Below, one piece after another: positions 14,939 to 27,367 of a stretch of DNA of 35,873 bases. The stretch covers positions 1 through 35,873 of the forward strand of contig JADHME010000008.1 of assembly GCA_016780245.1 (NCBI GenBank). The letters are read 5' to 3'. The stretch is from Flavobacteriaceae bacterium. GTDB taxonomy: Bacteria > Bacteroidota > Bacteroidia > Flavobacteriales > Flavobacteriaceae. The position numbers were made by a program, and so were the translations under genes. Within the stretch, counting starts at the first letter, position 1, and every line of letters starts with the position of its first letter. The notes under the pieces were generated by a model. The model searched no databases and was not told the DNA's origin. It saw only the letters and a program-made list of their open reading frames with translations.

Positions 14939-16255
14939 TCAGACAAGTAGTGCCTTATTATCTGTAAATTCAGGAAAATATTTTCTAAGTTTTGTAGGTA
15001 TTTTTGAGGATTTTCTTCCACTTTGATAAAAATATATCGCTTCGTTTAGCTTTCCATCTTTTAGCAGACATCCACTTATTGTGAAATCAAGAAAAGATTT
15101 ATTTGGAAAGTATTTTTTTGCTCTTAAACTTAGTTTCAATAATTCTGACCACTCTTCAATTTCAAGAATACATTTCAATAAACTCTTCCAAATCCTCCAT
15201 GACTGATTTTCTTGGATATCGATGATTTCTTTGTAATGTCTAATTGCCTCAATTTTATTTCCAACTGAAATGCTTATAAGTGCATTAAGCTCTATTATTT
15301 TTATACTATTATGATTGTTATCTAGAGCTTTTTTAGCAAGATATCTAGACTGTCTTAAATTATTTTTTTTCAGATAAAACTTGATTAAATATACCCATGC
15401 CTTCTCATTTCCAGGCTCTTCTCTTAATGATTTTTTAATAAATTCAATAAATAGTTTCTTGTTGTTTAATTTTTTATAGCATTTTGATATTCTGAAAAAT
15501 ATGTATGAATTAGGTTCACTTAGTTGTATTGATATTTTATAATTTTCAAGCGCATCATTATATTTTCTAACTTTTTCAAGGATTTTTGCTTTTTCAATAT
15601 ATGCTGAAACAAATTGATCATCAGATATGATTGCAAAGTCAAATGCTGAAATAGCTTCCTTTAATTTTCCTTGCTTTTTATATATTTTTCCAAGCTGATG
15701 CCATGCAATTTTTGAATATGGTCTTTTTTCTAGAACATGACTAAGCTCACTTATTGATTCATCTATCAATCCTAAATTTTCATAGCAAAAAACTAGATTA
15801 TAAAGTGACTGATAATCCTCATTGTCATAATCTAAACATTTTTTAAAAAAAGGTATAGCGGATTCGAAATCCTCAATTAATAAGAATTCCATTGCAATCA
15901 TATTCCAGATATCAATCTTATCGTCAATAAATGAAAGAGCACTTTTAAGTATTTCAATTGCTTCTTCACTAAGATTATTTTTTGAATAAATAGTTGCCTT
16001 TTGGAGATAAACCTCTCTATTTTCAGGATCTATTTCTTGAACAAAGTTCAAAATCTCATATGCGACATCATATTTTGAATTGAAAATTAATAATTCAGAG
16101 TTAAGCAACATTAGATCTACATTATTTGGATGTTGATTTAATCCCATTTTTACAGCTCGATCAGCTAACTTATAGTTTGCCTGATCGATGTAGTGATGAG
16201 ATATATTTATGAAGTCATTTGAGTCAAAGTAAAAAATACTATTTGTCTTTAACAT
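14939..16255 (-). CDS. Tetratricopeptide-repeat protein
   Basis: 438 residues from the ATG at 16255. Almost the whole chain is built of 34-residue TPR helical pairs, for example YKLADRAVKMGLNQHPNNVD, SEEAIEILKSALSFI, FESAIPFFKKCLDYDNEDYQ, YSKIAWHQLGKIYKKQGKLK and YNDALENYKISIQLSEPNSY. No signal peptide or membrane segment is seen, so it is probably a cytoplasmic scaffold; its partner is unknown. The frame also allows a TTG at 16294, 13 codons earlier. I prefer 16255 because a perfect TAnnTTTG box ends 5 bases before that ATG, the same spacing as at sucC and ndk. The upstream gap of about 130 bases holds a strong AT hairpin. Confidence 0.85.
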   Translation of the reverse strand: MLKTNSIFYFDSNDFINISHHYIDQANYKLADRAVKMGLNQHPNNVDLMLLNSELLIFNSKYDVAYEILNFVQEIDPENREVYLQKATIYSKNNLSEEAIEILKSALSFIDDKIDIWNMIAMEFLLIEDFESAIPFFKKCLDYDNEDYQSLYNLVFCYENLGLIDESISELSHVLEKRPYSKIAWHQLGKIYKKQGKLKEAISAFDFAIISDDQFVSAYIEKAKILEKVRKYNDALENYKISIQLSEPNSYIFFRISKCYKKLNNKKLFIEFIKKSLREEPGNEKAWVYLIKFYLKKNNLRQSRYLAKKALDNNHNSIKIIELNALISISVGNKIEAIRHYKEIIDIQENQSWRIWKSLLKCILEIEEWSELLKLSLRAKKYFPNKSFLDFTISGCLLKDGKLNEAIYFYQSGRKSSKIPTKLRKYFPEFTDNKALLV

Positions 16256-16260
16256 TTGCT

Positions 16261-16268
16261 CAAACTTA
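16261..16268 (-). promoter_or_regulatory. Bacteroidota -7 box directly before the TPR-gene ATG
   Basis: On the minus strand TAAGTTTG, an exact TAnnTTTG, ends 5 bases before the ATG at 16255. The only TTG upstream (16294-16292) is at a long spacing of 23 bases. If used, the mRNA is leaderless. The box would lie inside the coding region if the TTG at 16294 were the start. Confidence 0.4.
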
Positions 16269-16346
16269 ATAATAGAACTACTATTGTTGCTCAAGAATTT
16301 AATTTTATTCTAAAGTACACATCTACTTAAGTCGTATTTAAATGGA

Positions 16347-16377
16347 TGTTAATTTATTTTCAACAAAATAATTAACA
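16347..16377. repeat. Long AT-rich stem-loop after the OstA-like gene
   Basis: TGTTAATTTATTTT (16347-16360), loop CAAC, AAAATAATTAACA (16365-16377): a 13-bp stem with a single 1-base bulge. It begins 7 bases after the OstA-like stop on the minus strand. No T-tract follows, so it is not a classic terminator; it could protect the upstream mRNA 3' end or serve as an operator for the TPR gene. Confidence 0.5.
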
Positions 16378-16384
16378 AGTTAGA

Positions 16385-19266
<2,882 letters not shown>

Positions 19267-19270
19267 TTAA

Positions 19271-19720
19271 CTATTTTTTCTTTTTACTTGTGGCATATAA
19301 ATATAGTGAATGATCCTTAATATCAACATTAAATATTTCTTCAATATTATTTTTAATTGATTGAATTCTTGGATCACAGAATTCTTTAACTTCTCCAGTG
19401 TCAGTAATTATTAAATGATCGTGCTGATTATTAAAATAACATTTTTCATATTGAGAGTAAGTGTCTCCAAATTGATGTTTTCTGACAAGTCCACTTTCAA
19501 GTAATAGCTCAATAGTGTTGTATAACGTTGCTCTACTGACTCTATAATTTTTTTTATTCATTTTTTCGTACAATGAGTCAATATCAAAATGGCCATCTAT
19601 TGAATAAATTTCGTTAAGAATACTAAATCTTTCTGGAGTTTTTCGATGATTATGTTTACTTAAAAATTTTGTAAAAACATCAGTAACCTCTTCGTTATTT
19701 TTTTTCTTATTAAATATCAT
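19271..19720 (-). CDS. fur: Fur-family transcriptional regulator
   Basis: 149 residues. N-terminal winged helix ([29 protein letters not shown], then [20 protein letters not shown], the recognition helix) and C-terminal dimerisation domain with the metal-binding HDH (100-102). The structural-zinc CxxC that normally follows HxHLI is missing: positions 105 and 108 are Ile and Thr. The C-terminal second Cys pair is also absent. I recall the same loss in other Flavobacteriia, so it is probably a clade trait, not decay. It could sense iron, zinc, manganese or peroxide; the sequence does not decide. It sits 5 bases after spoT and 7 before purA. Confidence 0.9.
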   Translation of the reverse strand: MIFNKKKNNEEVTDVFTKFLSKHNHRKTPERFSILNEIYSIDGHFDIDSLYEKMNKKNYRVSRATLYNTIELLLESGLVRKHQFGDTYSQYEKCYFNNQHDHLIITDTGEVKEFCDPRIQSIKNNIEEIFNVDIKDHSLYLYATSKKKK

Positions 19721-19725
19721 ACTTA

Positions 19726-21927
19726 TTATTTACGTGAAACTTTTTCTATACCTTTTATGGCAGTTAATCTTTTTAGTAACTTATTCAAAATTACTTTATT
19801 TTTTACTTCAACACTTATAACTCCTGAAAAAGTCCCGTCATTAGTTTCAAAGGAAATTCTATTCATATTAACATTCATTGAATTTGAAATAAGCGAGGTT
19901 ATTTCATTTACAAGTCCAATATCATCAATTCCGGTAATCTCAATTTTTGCATTAAATTCATTACTTTCTGAATCAATCCATGTAGCAGAAATGATTCTGT
20001 AAGCATAATTAGACCTTAAAGCTATTGAGTTTGGACAATTCTTAGAATGTACTTTAATACCATCTTTTACTGATATGAATCCAAAAACATTATCTCCGGG
20101 TATTGGGCTACAGCATGGAGCTATTGAATATTCCAACATCTCTTTTTCTTTACCAAAAACAAGCTTATCAAACTTGATTAAATCTTCATTATCATCAGAC
20201 TTTTGAGTTTTAGGTGTTGTACCAGTAATTCTTCTTCTAAAGAAACCTAAATAACTATTGTAATCATTAGCAAAATTTTTAATTTTTTTATTATCCAGAT
20301 CTCCAGTAGCAACATTATAAAATAGATCATTACTTGCATTAATTTTGAAAAATTTCATCATCTGACCGGATACTTTGTCATTTAACTTAATTTTAAATTG
20401 TCTAAGCTTTCTCTCAAGTATTTCTTTACCATCTGAAGCAATTTTTTTCTTTTCATCATTTAATGATGATTTTATTTTAGATTTTGCTTTTGATGTTTCA
20501 ACAAAATTTAACCAGTTTCTATTGGGTTTTACATTTTCAGAGGTTATAATTTCAACTTGGTCACCACTTTTGAGAGTGTGACTTAGCGGAACTAATTTAC
20601 CGTTAACTCTTGCTCCCCTTGTTTTAATTCCAATATCCGTATGAACATGAAAAGCAAAATCTAATGCAGATGATCCACTTTTCAATGATTTTAAATCTCC
20701 TTTAGGAGTAAAAACATAGATTTCTTTTGAATAAAAATTTAGTTTAAAATCCTCAACAAAATCAATAGCATGTTCTGCATCATGATTTAATACATCTTGA
20801 AGTTTGTTCAGCCAAAGATCAACTTCACTTTTTTTAGATTCATTATGTTTATAACCATAGTGGGCTGCATAACCTTTTTCAGCAATTTCATCCATTCTCT
20901 CTGATCTAATCTGGATCTCAACCCATTTATTTTTTGGCCCAACTACAGTAAGATGAAGTGCTTCATATCCATTATTTTTTGGAAGAGTAATCCAATCTCT
21001 AAGTCTAGTAGGATTAGGCGTAAAGTGATCTGTTATTATAGAATATATTTTCCATGCTGCAAATTTTTCATTTTTTGGTATTGATTTATATATGATTCTA
21101 ATTGCAAATCGATCATAAATCTCTTCAAATGATATATTTTTAGATTTTATCTTATTGTAGATTGAGTATATAGATTTGTGCCTTCCCTTGATTTGATATT
21201 TAATTTTTTGATCTACAAGACTTTCATTAATTAGTTTTTCAAAGGATTCAACATACTTTTCCTGATTAACCAAATCTTTGTCAATCTTATTTTTAATCAA
21301 ATTATATTCTCTAGTCTCAAGAATTCTCAAACTTAAATTTTCAAGTTCGTTTTTGATGTTGTAAAGTCCAACTCTGTGTGCAAGTGGAGCATAAATATAT
21401 AAAGACTCTGATGCCATCTGATCTTGCTTCTCTTTTGATAAAAAATCAATTGTTCGCATGTTATGAAGTCGATCAGCAGTTTTAATCAATATTACCCTTA
21501 TATCACTGTGAAGAGTCAGTAACATTTTGCGATAATTTTCGGCTTGAACAGAATAATCTTCATTTTTCTTTAGAGTTGAAATTTTTGTTAATCCATCAAC
21601 AATCCTGGATATATCAGAACCAACTGTTTCCTCTAAATCTTCAAGTGTTACATCAGTATCTTCAACAGTGTCATGAAGAATAGCTGCAGCAATAGATATA
21701 TAGTCTAATCCAATATCTCTAGCTACTATTTTTGCGACTTCAATAGGATGATGGATATAAGGTTCTCCAGACTTTCTTATCTGACCATCATGACCATTAA
21801 ATGCAATAACTAAAGATTCATGAATTATTCTTCTTCCTTTAGATGTTATTTTTTGATAGCTACTATCAACAACATCATTAAATAATTCAGTTATTTCTTT
21901 TGGCAGTATTTTATTTTCAACTAACAC
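19726..21927 (-). CDS. spoT: Bifunctional (p)ppGpp synthetase/hydrolase (RelA/SpoT homologue)
   Basis: 733 residues, full length. Makes and degrades (p)ppGpp, the stringent-response alarmone. The N-terminal HD hydrolase domain is intact ([20 protein letters not shown] with H85-D86). The synthetase domain is also intact ([56 protein letters not shown]), so both activities are expected. Then come a TGS domain ([15 protein letters not shown]), a Cys-containing linker ([10 protein letters not shown]) and a C-terminal ACT domain (about 660-733). The start is GTG at 21927: an in-frame TAG lies 15 bases upstream and no ATG follows for over 100 codons. A perfect 10-bp inverted repeat abuts this start. 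Confidence 0.96.
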   Translation of the reverse strand: MLVENKILPKEITELFNDVVDSSYQKITSKGRRIIHESLVIAFNGHDGQIRKSGEPYIHHPIEVAKIVARDIGLDYISIAAAILHDTVEDTDVTLEDLEETVGSDISRIVDGLTKISTLKKNEDYSVQAENYRKMLLTLHSDIRVILIKTADRLHNMRTIDFLSKEKQDQMASESLYIYAPLAHRVGLYNIKNELENLSLRILETREYNLIKNKIDKDLVNQEKYVESFEKLINESLVDQKIKYQIKGRHKSIYSIYNKIKSKNISFEEIYDRFAIRIIYKSIPKNEKFAAWKIYSIITDHFTPNPTRLRDWITLPKNNGYEALHLTVVGPKNKWVEIQIRSERMDEIAEKGYAAHYGYKHNESKKSEVDLWLNKLQDVLNHDAEHAIDFVEDFKLNFYSKEIYVFTPKGDLKSLKSGSSALDFAFHVHTDIGIKTRGARVNGKLVPLSHTLKSGDQVEIITSENVKPNRNWLNFVETSKAKSKIKSSLNDEKKKIASDGKEILERKLRQFKIKLNDKVSGQMMKFFKINASNDLFYNVATGDLDNKKIKNFANDYNSYLGFFRRRITGTTPKTQKSDDNEDLIKFDKLVFGKEKEMLEYSIAPCCSPIPGDNVFGFISVKDGIKVHSKNCPNSIALRSNYAYRIISATWIDSESNEFNAKIEITGIDDIGLVNEITSLISNSMNVNMNRISFETNDGTFSGVISVEVKNKVILNKLLKRLTAIKGIEKVSRK

Positions 21928-21955
21928 TTGTAAATTTTGCTACTTAAATTTACAA
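21928..21955. repeat. Perfect 10-bp inverted repeat abutting the spoT start codon
   Basis: TTGTAAATTT (21928-21937), 8-base loop, AAATTTACAA (21946-21955). On the minus strand the second arm ends at the base before the GTG start of spoT. As RNA it would form a hairpin next to the start codon; as DNA it is a 28-bp dyad of the kind bound by dimeric regulators. It is not followed by a T-tract, so it is not a normal terminator for the upstream gene. Confidence 0.7.
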
Positions 21956-21984
21956 ATAATAATTCTTGATTTAAAGCTAATAAT

Positions 21985-23316
21985 TTACTGAGAGCTTGAA
22001 TATTTATTTGAGTATCTTCTCCAAAGTCTAGTTTGATGTGTTTCTAAGCTTATGTTTCTTCCAGAAATAAACGCATGAGTAACGCTATTAGATACAATAT
22101 CTAATGCATCTCCCTTGGATATAAATAAGGTAGCACTTTTACCAATTTCAATAGAACCAAATTCATCGTCTATACCAAGAATTTTGGCAGGATTAATAGT
22201 TATTAGACTGAGAGCTTCCTCTTTTTTAATACCAAAGCTAGAGAAACTTCCTGCATAAAACGGAAGATTTCTTACAGATACTCTTGATTGAGCAGTACCA
22301 GTTGGATCAATACTTACTAGGATCCCTTTATCTAGCATTAGTTTTGCAAGTTTAAAAGTATTACTTGGATCTGAATCAACTGACTGTGGAAACCTAAATG
22401 GCTGTTTAACAACAACTGGTATATTGTTTTTCTTTATAAAATCTAATTGATTTTTTGATTCTGTTGCACCAACAATTACTATTTTGTTAATTCCAAAATT
22501 CTTTAAAAATGTTACACCATCAACAATTTCTTTTTCATCATCAGCATATAAATAAACTGTTGATTCTCCATCAAGTATTTTTTTCATAGCTCTACTCTTC
22601 AAATTCATAGATCTATCAACATTCATATTTGCTTTTGACTTTTTGAAAAAGTCATTTAAACCTTGGACTTGTTTTGAGTAATTATTATTAGCTTTTAATC
22701 CTCTATCTTCACCTAGCCACCATCTTCCAAAAGTGTATGGACTTGGCCAATTAATATGAATTCCTTGATCATATTTTATAACTGCATCTTCCCAATTCCA
22801 GGCGTCAAGCTGAACTACAGACGAACTACCAGAAATAACACCTCCGTTTGGTGCAATCTGTGCAAGTAATACACCATTTGGTCTCATGCTTTCTACAGCT
22901 TTAGATTCGGCGTTATATGCAATTATGGATCTAATTTCAGGTAAATAAGCTCCTGATTCGTCATCATCTACAGAAGCTCTAACAGCTTCAACTTCTACAA
23001 GTCCTAAATTGGTATTAAGTGCAATAATTCCAGGATATATATGATGGTTTGATGCATTAATAATTGTATCATACTTACTGTTATTAGAGTCAGAAAAAGA
23101 ATTTAGTATTTCATCTGACCAATTACCATCTGTTGAAGCAATTAAATCAATTTTTCCATTAGTGAATCCAATTACACTATTATTAATTAATTCACCATTA
23201 CCAACATGAGTTATTCCTCCATAAATCAAGACAGACTTATCTTGAGAAGGAGCTGGAGTTTGTTGAGAGAAAACCAGGTTTAAGAATATAATATTTAATA
23301 AAATAATTTTTTTCAT
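21985..23316 (-). CDS. Amidohydrolase-superfamily secreted protein, metal site lost
   Basis: 443 residues with a signal peptide (IILLNIIFLNLVFSQ). It has the frame of an imidazolonepropionase/dipeptidase-like amidohydrolase: N-terminal beta sandwich (IYGGITHVGNGELI..VIGFTNGKIDLI), TIM-barrel middle, and the C-terminal LITINPAKILGIDDEFGSIEIGKSATLFI. The metal-binding HxH that should follow PGII reads NTN (N101, N103), and the later barrel His ligands are not seen. It is therefore probably not a metal hydrolase and may be a structural or binding partner of the protein encoded 4 bases upstream. It lies last in the pair, 57 bases before spoT. Confidence 0.85.
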   Translation of the reverse strand: MKKIILLNIIFLNLVFSQQTPAPSQDKSVLIYGGITHVGNGELINNSVIGFTNGKIDLIASTDGNWSDEILNSFSDSNNSKYDTIINASNHHIYPGIIALNTNLGLVEVEAVRASVDDDESGAYLPEIRSIIAYNAESKAVESMRPNGVLLAQIAPNGGVISGSSSVVQLDAWNWEDAVIKYDQGIHINWPSPYTFGRWWLGEDRGLKANNNYSKQVQGLNDFFKKSKANMNVDRSMNLKSRAMKKILDGESTVYLYADDEKEIVDGVTFLKNFGINKIVIVGATESKNQLDFIKKNNIPVVVKQPFRFPQSVDSDPSNTFKLAKLMLDKGILVSIDPTGTAQSRVSVRNLPFYAGSFSSFGIKKEEALSLITINPAKILGIDDEFGSIEIGKSATLFISKGDALDIVSNSVTHAFISGRNISLETHQTRLWRRYSNKYSSSQ

Positions 23317-23320
23317 GATT

Positions 23321-26311
23321 TTAAAATTCAGTGTATTCGCAAGTAATTTCTATTTGAGGCTTAGGATTAGGAAACCTAAGATTTGCACCAGGTGAATTTT
23401 CTCCTAACATTTGCTGTATCAAGTTATTCTTTTCTTTTTTTATTTCACCTAATTTATTTAAATGCTCATCTTTATCAAAATATAGAGCACCTTCAATATA
23501 GGTCTGCTCTGTTTTTGTGTAAAGTGACATAGGATGTCCACTCCATAAAACAATATCTGCATCCTTTCCAACTTTAAGGCTTCCAACTTTATCGTCCATT
23601 CGAAGAAGCTTAGCTGGATTTAAAGTAACAAATTTCCAGGCTTCTTCTTGTGAAACACCTCCGTATTTTACAGCTTTTGCTGCTTCAAGATTTAATCTTC
23701 TTGATAGTTCAGAGTTATCTGAATTTAAAGCAACTGTTACTCCAGCATTGTGCATTATAGATGCATTATATGGAATTGCATCATTTACTTCGTATTTATA
23801 ACCCCACCAGTCTGAAAAAGTTGATCCACCAACACCGTGTTCAGCCATTTTGTCTGCTACTTTATATCCCTCTAAAATGTGGGTGAATGTATTAATTCTA
23901 AAACCAAACCTTTCTGCTACTTTCATTAACATGTTAATTTCACTTTGAACATAAGAATGGCTTGATACAAATCTATCACCCCTTAGGATTTCCCATAAAG
24001 TCTCAAGCTCCTCGTCAAACCTTGGTTTCTTTGCAGATCTTTTTTGTCTTGCAGTTAATGAATTATAATTCGTCCAATTTTTTGCATATTCTTTAGCCCT
24101 GTCAAAATGATCAACAAATACTTGCTCAACACCCATTCTTGTCTGTGGAAATCTAGAACCACTCCAATTTGATTGTTTAACATTTTCACCTAATGCAAAT
24201 TTTATAAAAGGAGCAGCATCTTTGTAGAACATATCTTGAATTTCTGAACCCCATTTTAATTTAATGATTGCAGATTGACCTCCTATTGGATTAGCTGAAC
24301 CATGAAGAATTTGAACAGTGGTAACGCCTCCACGAAGATTCCTGTATATATTAATATCATCTGGATTAATGACATCCATTATTGAAACTTCTGCAGATGA
24401 GTTGTGTCCACCTTCATTTATACTTGAAGCTGCCATATGAGAATGTTCATCAATTATACCTGAAGTTATGTGTTTGCCAGTTGCATCAACAATTTTAAAA
24501 TTGGATGGAGTTTCTAGGTCTTTTCCAATTGCAATAATTTTTCCATTATCAATTATTATATCAGAGTTTTGAATTATTCCAGCATCCTCATTTGTCCAAA
24601 GAGTTGCATTTTTAAAATGAACAGATTGACTTGTAGGAATTGATTTTAGCCCAAATCCAACATTAGGATATGTAACTTCTGACACAAATGAATTATTTGA
24701 TTGTGATTTTGCTTGCCTTCTAGACTTATTAGTTTCTTCTATTTCTTTTTTAGAGATGTTAAATGAGAAATTATCATTATTAAAATCTGTTCCTGTACCA
24801 ATTATATTTTCCTGGGAGCTAATTTTTAATGAAATTTGAGCAAAGGATGGATTGCCGTTTAAACTATCAAATACAGTAATGCTTAACCAATCATCTAATA
24901 AAGAGGTCTTTGATTTTATATCTATTGAGTCTCTTTTAATTTTAGATGAAGGTTTTGAAAGACTATTTGTAATTTTTAAATCATAAGAATTATTGTTTAT
25001 ATCAATTGAATAATCTCCATCAATATTAATTTTATCTGTATTCTTAATAATGTGTTTCTCTCCTTTAACCCAATTTTCAATAATCTCGGTTTTATCATCA
25101 AATATTGGTCCTGTTGTAATTAAAAAGTTTGCTAAGAAATTATTCTTTAGTGATCCAATCTTATCTTCTAAACCTATTGATCTAGCTGGTATAATAGTCA
25201 AGGCATTTAAAGCTGTTTTCTCACTTAGTCCATTTTTTATAGCTTTTCTTATATTTTTCAAGAAATCTCTTTTGTTACTTAAATCAGAAGAAGTAATTGA
25301 AAAAATTATTCCGTTTTTTTCTAATATACCGAGATTAGCAGGAGCCTGATTCCAATATCTAAGTTGATTAATTGTTAGCTTCTCATTCAGTTTAGCATTT
25401 GATACATCAAAAGCATTCGGAAAGTTCACTGGAATAATTAACTTATTATTAAATGTCTTTAATTCTCTTACATTTTCATATTCTTTTCCAGATCCTTTAA
25501 TTACAAAATCTAGATTAAGTTCTTCTGAAATTTTTGCAGCTCTATAAACATTTAGTTTATCATTTGCATCAAAAAGTTTGGGTAATTCTCTATTATTAAT
25601 AACTGATTCTAAAGCTAGATCTTTAGATTCTGAGGTGCCCTGAGAATACCAATCAGCATCGTAATATAACTGTCTAATTAAAGCCATAGCTCCCATGGTA
25701 GAACTTGGATAAGATTGATTTGAAGTTAAACTTTTGGTAAATGAAAAGTGTTCAGCAGTTTTGTCAGAAATAACTCTGAAAGACTCGTTTTGATTATCAA
25801 TTAAACCTATAGTAAAACTTGTTCCTCTGTGTACACCATTACTTCTGTGAGAGTTTACGACACCAAAGCCAATATCTCTGAGACCCTTAGCATCCTTTTG
25901 ACTATAAGTATAATCTTTCATGCTATTGTAGTCACTTAAAATATGATCATTCCAATAATAACCTTTTCTGGATGGTTCATATTGTGAGCTTCTACTAAAA
26001 GAATTCCTTTGAGGATTCTTTATTCCAAAAGAAGAGTGAATCTCAATAAATGAGGGATAAATATATTTTCCTGCTAAATCATTAACTATACTATTTTCTG
26101 GAATCTTAATACCTGTTCCGATATTTACTATTTTTCCATCTTTTTCTATTAAAGTTGCATTTTTTATTATGTTATTATTCGAATAAATATTAGCATTTAC
26201 AAAAACGTTGTATTCATAGTCTTTTGTTTTTACTCCATCATTGACAATGAAGTAATCTTGGCCATATAATCCAAATGATAAAAAAAAGGATAATAAGAAG
26301 AATCTTTTCAT
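23321..26311 (-). CDS. Secreted double-domain amidohydrolase (one degenerate, one intact domain)
   Basis: 996 residues with a signal peptide (FFLLSFFLSFGLYGQ). Two amidohydrolase-like units lie in tandem. The first (about 35-430) has HSS (H92, S94) where HxH is expected but keeps the NALTIIPARSIGLEDKIGSL ending. A linker (about 430-560) includes a short beta-rich section. The second (about 560-985) is intact: DEHSHMA (H623, H625), SSHSYVQSE (H785), FTHILEGYK (H811), NSDNSELSR (D865) and VTLNPAKLLRMDDKVGSLKVGKDADIVLW. The active half is presumably a zinc-dependent hydrolase of a cyclic amide or peptide; the substrate is unknown. Family members of this size paired with a shorter one are common in Bacteroidota. 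Confidence 0.88.
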   Translation of the reverse strand: MKRFFLLSFFLSFGLYGQDYFIVNDGVKTKDYEYNVFVNANIYSNNNIIKNATLIEKDGKIVNIGTGIKIPENSIVNDLAGKYIYPSFIEIHSSFGIKNPQRNSFSRSSQYEPSRKGYYWNDHILSDYNSMKDYTYSQKDAKGLRDIGFGVVNSHRSNGVHRGTSFTIGLIDNQNESFRVISDKTAEHFSFTKSLTSNQSYPSSTMGAMALIRQLYYDADWYSQGTSESKDLALESVINNRELPKLFDANDKLNVYRAAKISEELNLDFVIKGSGKEYENVRELKTFNNKLIIPVNFPNAFDVSNAKLNEKLTINQLRYWNQAPANLGILEKNGIIFSITSSDLSNKRDFLKNIRKAIKNGLSEKTALNALTIIPARSIGLEDKIGSLKNNFLANFLITTGPIFDDKTEIIENWVKGEKHIIKNTDKINIDGDYSIDINNNSYDLKITNSLSKPSSKIKRDSIDIKSKTSLLDDWLSITVFDSLNGNPSFAQISLKISSQENIIGTGTDFNNDNFSFNISKKEIEETNKSRRQAKSQSNNSFVSEVTYPNVGFGLKSIPTSQSVHFKNATLWTNEDAGIIQNSDIIIDNGKIIAIGKDLETPSNFKIVDATGKHITSGIIDEHSHMAASSINEGGHNSSAEVSIMDVINPDDINIYRNLRGGVTTVQILHGSANPIGGQSAIIKLKWGSEIQDMFYKDAAPFIKFALGENVKQSNWSGSRFPQTRMGVEQVFVDHFDRAKEYAKNWTNYNSLTARQKRSAKKPRFDEELETLWEILRGDRFVSSHSYVQSEINMLMKVAERFGFRINTFTHILEGYKVADKMAEHGVGGSTFSDWWGYKYEVNDAIPYNASIMHNAGVTVALNSDNSELSRRLNLEAAKAVKYGGVSQEEAWKFVTLNPAKLLRMDDKVGSLKVGKDADIVLWSGHPMSLYTKTEQTYIEGALYFDKDEHLNKLGEIKKEKNNLIQQMLGENSPGANLRFPNPKPQIEITCEYTEF

Positions 26312-26332
26312 TTGATTAGTTTTTAAATTCGA

Positions 26333-26347
26333 CCCTAAATTATAGGG
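26333..26347. repeat. Small inverted repeat upstream of the double amidohydrolase
   Basis: CCCTA, 5 bases, TAGGG. The G-C-rich arms stand out in AT-rich surroundings, 22 bases before the ATG at 26311. It could be an operator or a minor terminator of the upstream gene; no T-tract follows. Confidence 0.3.
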
Positions 26348-26368
26348 ATAGTTTGCTAATATATTAAA

Positions 26369-27367
26369 TCAATTAAAGAAATCTGATAATACTTCTCTTT
26401 GATAATAATCAATTATAAAGTTGGAAACTTTATTGTAAGATAGAATACCATATTCTTGTTTATTTGATTTTAAATAAAAGTCATAAAAATAGTCTGCAAC
26501 TCTATCAAAAAAGTTATTGTAATATTTACTCCAGAATTTCATGTTATAATTTATGTCAGATATAACTCTTTGATTAAGTTTTGAGGTGTAATCTTTTAAT
26601 TTTTCTTTATGATTCTTATTAATTTCGTTTAAAAGATTTAAAAGTGCATTGAAATAGCCGGAATATCTAACATTTGCATTATTGCTTTCAACTGCTTTCA
26701 TAAATCCAATAAAACTGGCTTCAGCTTCATCTGCATATCCCATTTGATGAGCATATTCATGAAAAATAACCACAGGTATATCAACTTTGGGAATATCAAC
26801 ATTTACTATTGATTCTGATGTAAATGGAATAAAGTGCCCAGATACTGTTTGAAAAAGAAGAATACTAGGCATTAAAGACTGTTTTACATTCATATTAGTC
26901 ATGTTAGTTATTTCAAAAAAATCTAATTCATTATAATCCTTAATTAATAATGCTTCTTCGTTTATTTTTGCAATAATAATATTTAAGGTATTATCTAACT
27001 CTTCAAATTCATAATCATTTTTGATATGTAATTCATCAGATATTGAAGTTTTGAAATAATTTAATCCCCAAAAAGAATAAAAAATAAAGTAAACTAATGA
27101 AATAAATGCCATAAGGTTAACTGAATCATTTAGTTTGAAAGAAAAAACTCTATAAACAAGATAAATAAGAATAATAAAAAGAATTATATATAAAATCTCA
27201 CCTACAGGGATATTTATATTAGAGTACACATATGAATTTATTTTGAGAATATTATTATATAAATAATATGAATAATAATCATCAATGATTGATGGATTAT
27301 TTTTAATGAAATTAATTAATAGTATTTGAGGTATTAGAGCAAGAGCAAAAATACTTTTTAACTTCAT
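26369..27367 (-). CDS. DUF3810 family membrane protein with HExxH motif
   Basis: 332 residues. Three N-terminal membrane segments (about 5-22, 57-75 and 86-100), then FWGLNYFKTS, typical of DUF3810. The soluble part has HEYAHQMGYADEAEASF: an HExxH zinc site (H203, E204, H207) with acidic residues E214/E216 as possible third ligand, as in gluzincin metallopeptidases. This suggests a membrane-anchored metalloprotease, but no activity is known to me. The ATG overlaps the stop of the immunophilin gene by one base (TAATG), so the two are co-translated. Confidence 0.85.
   Translation of the reverse strand: MKLKSIFALALIPQILLINFIKNNPSIIDDYYSYYLYNNILKINSYVYSNINIPVGEILYIILFIILIYLVYRVFSFKLNDSVNLMAFISLVYFIFYSFWGLNYFKTSISDELHIKNDYEFEELDNTLNIIIAKINEEALLIKDYNELDFFEITNMTNMNVKQSLMPSILLFQTVSGHFIPFTSESIVNVDIPKVDIPVVIFHEYAHQMGYADEAEASFIGFMKAVESNNANVRYSGYFNALLNLLNEINKNHKEKLKDYTSKLNQRVISDINYNMKFWSKYYNNFFDRVADYFYDFYLKSNKQEYGILSYNKVSNFIIDYYQREVLSDFFN

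Noticed and set aside
19757-20581. Plus-strand open frames opposite spoT (19757-20002 and 20375-20581)
   Set aside because: They are the reverse of conserved ACT- and TGS-region codons.
25050-25349. 99-codon plus-strand open frame with hydrophobic stretches
   Set aside because: It is antisense to the double amidohydrolase; the apparent hydrophobicity comes from reversed Lys/Asn/Asp codons.
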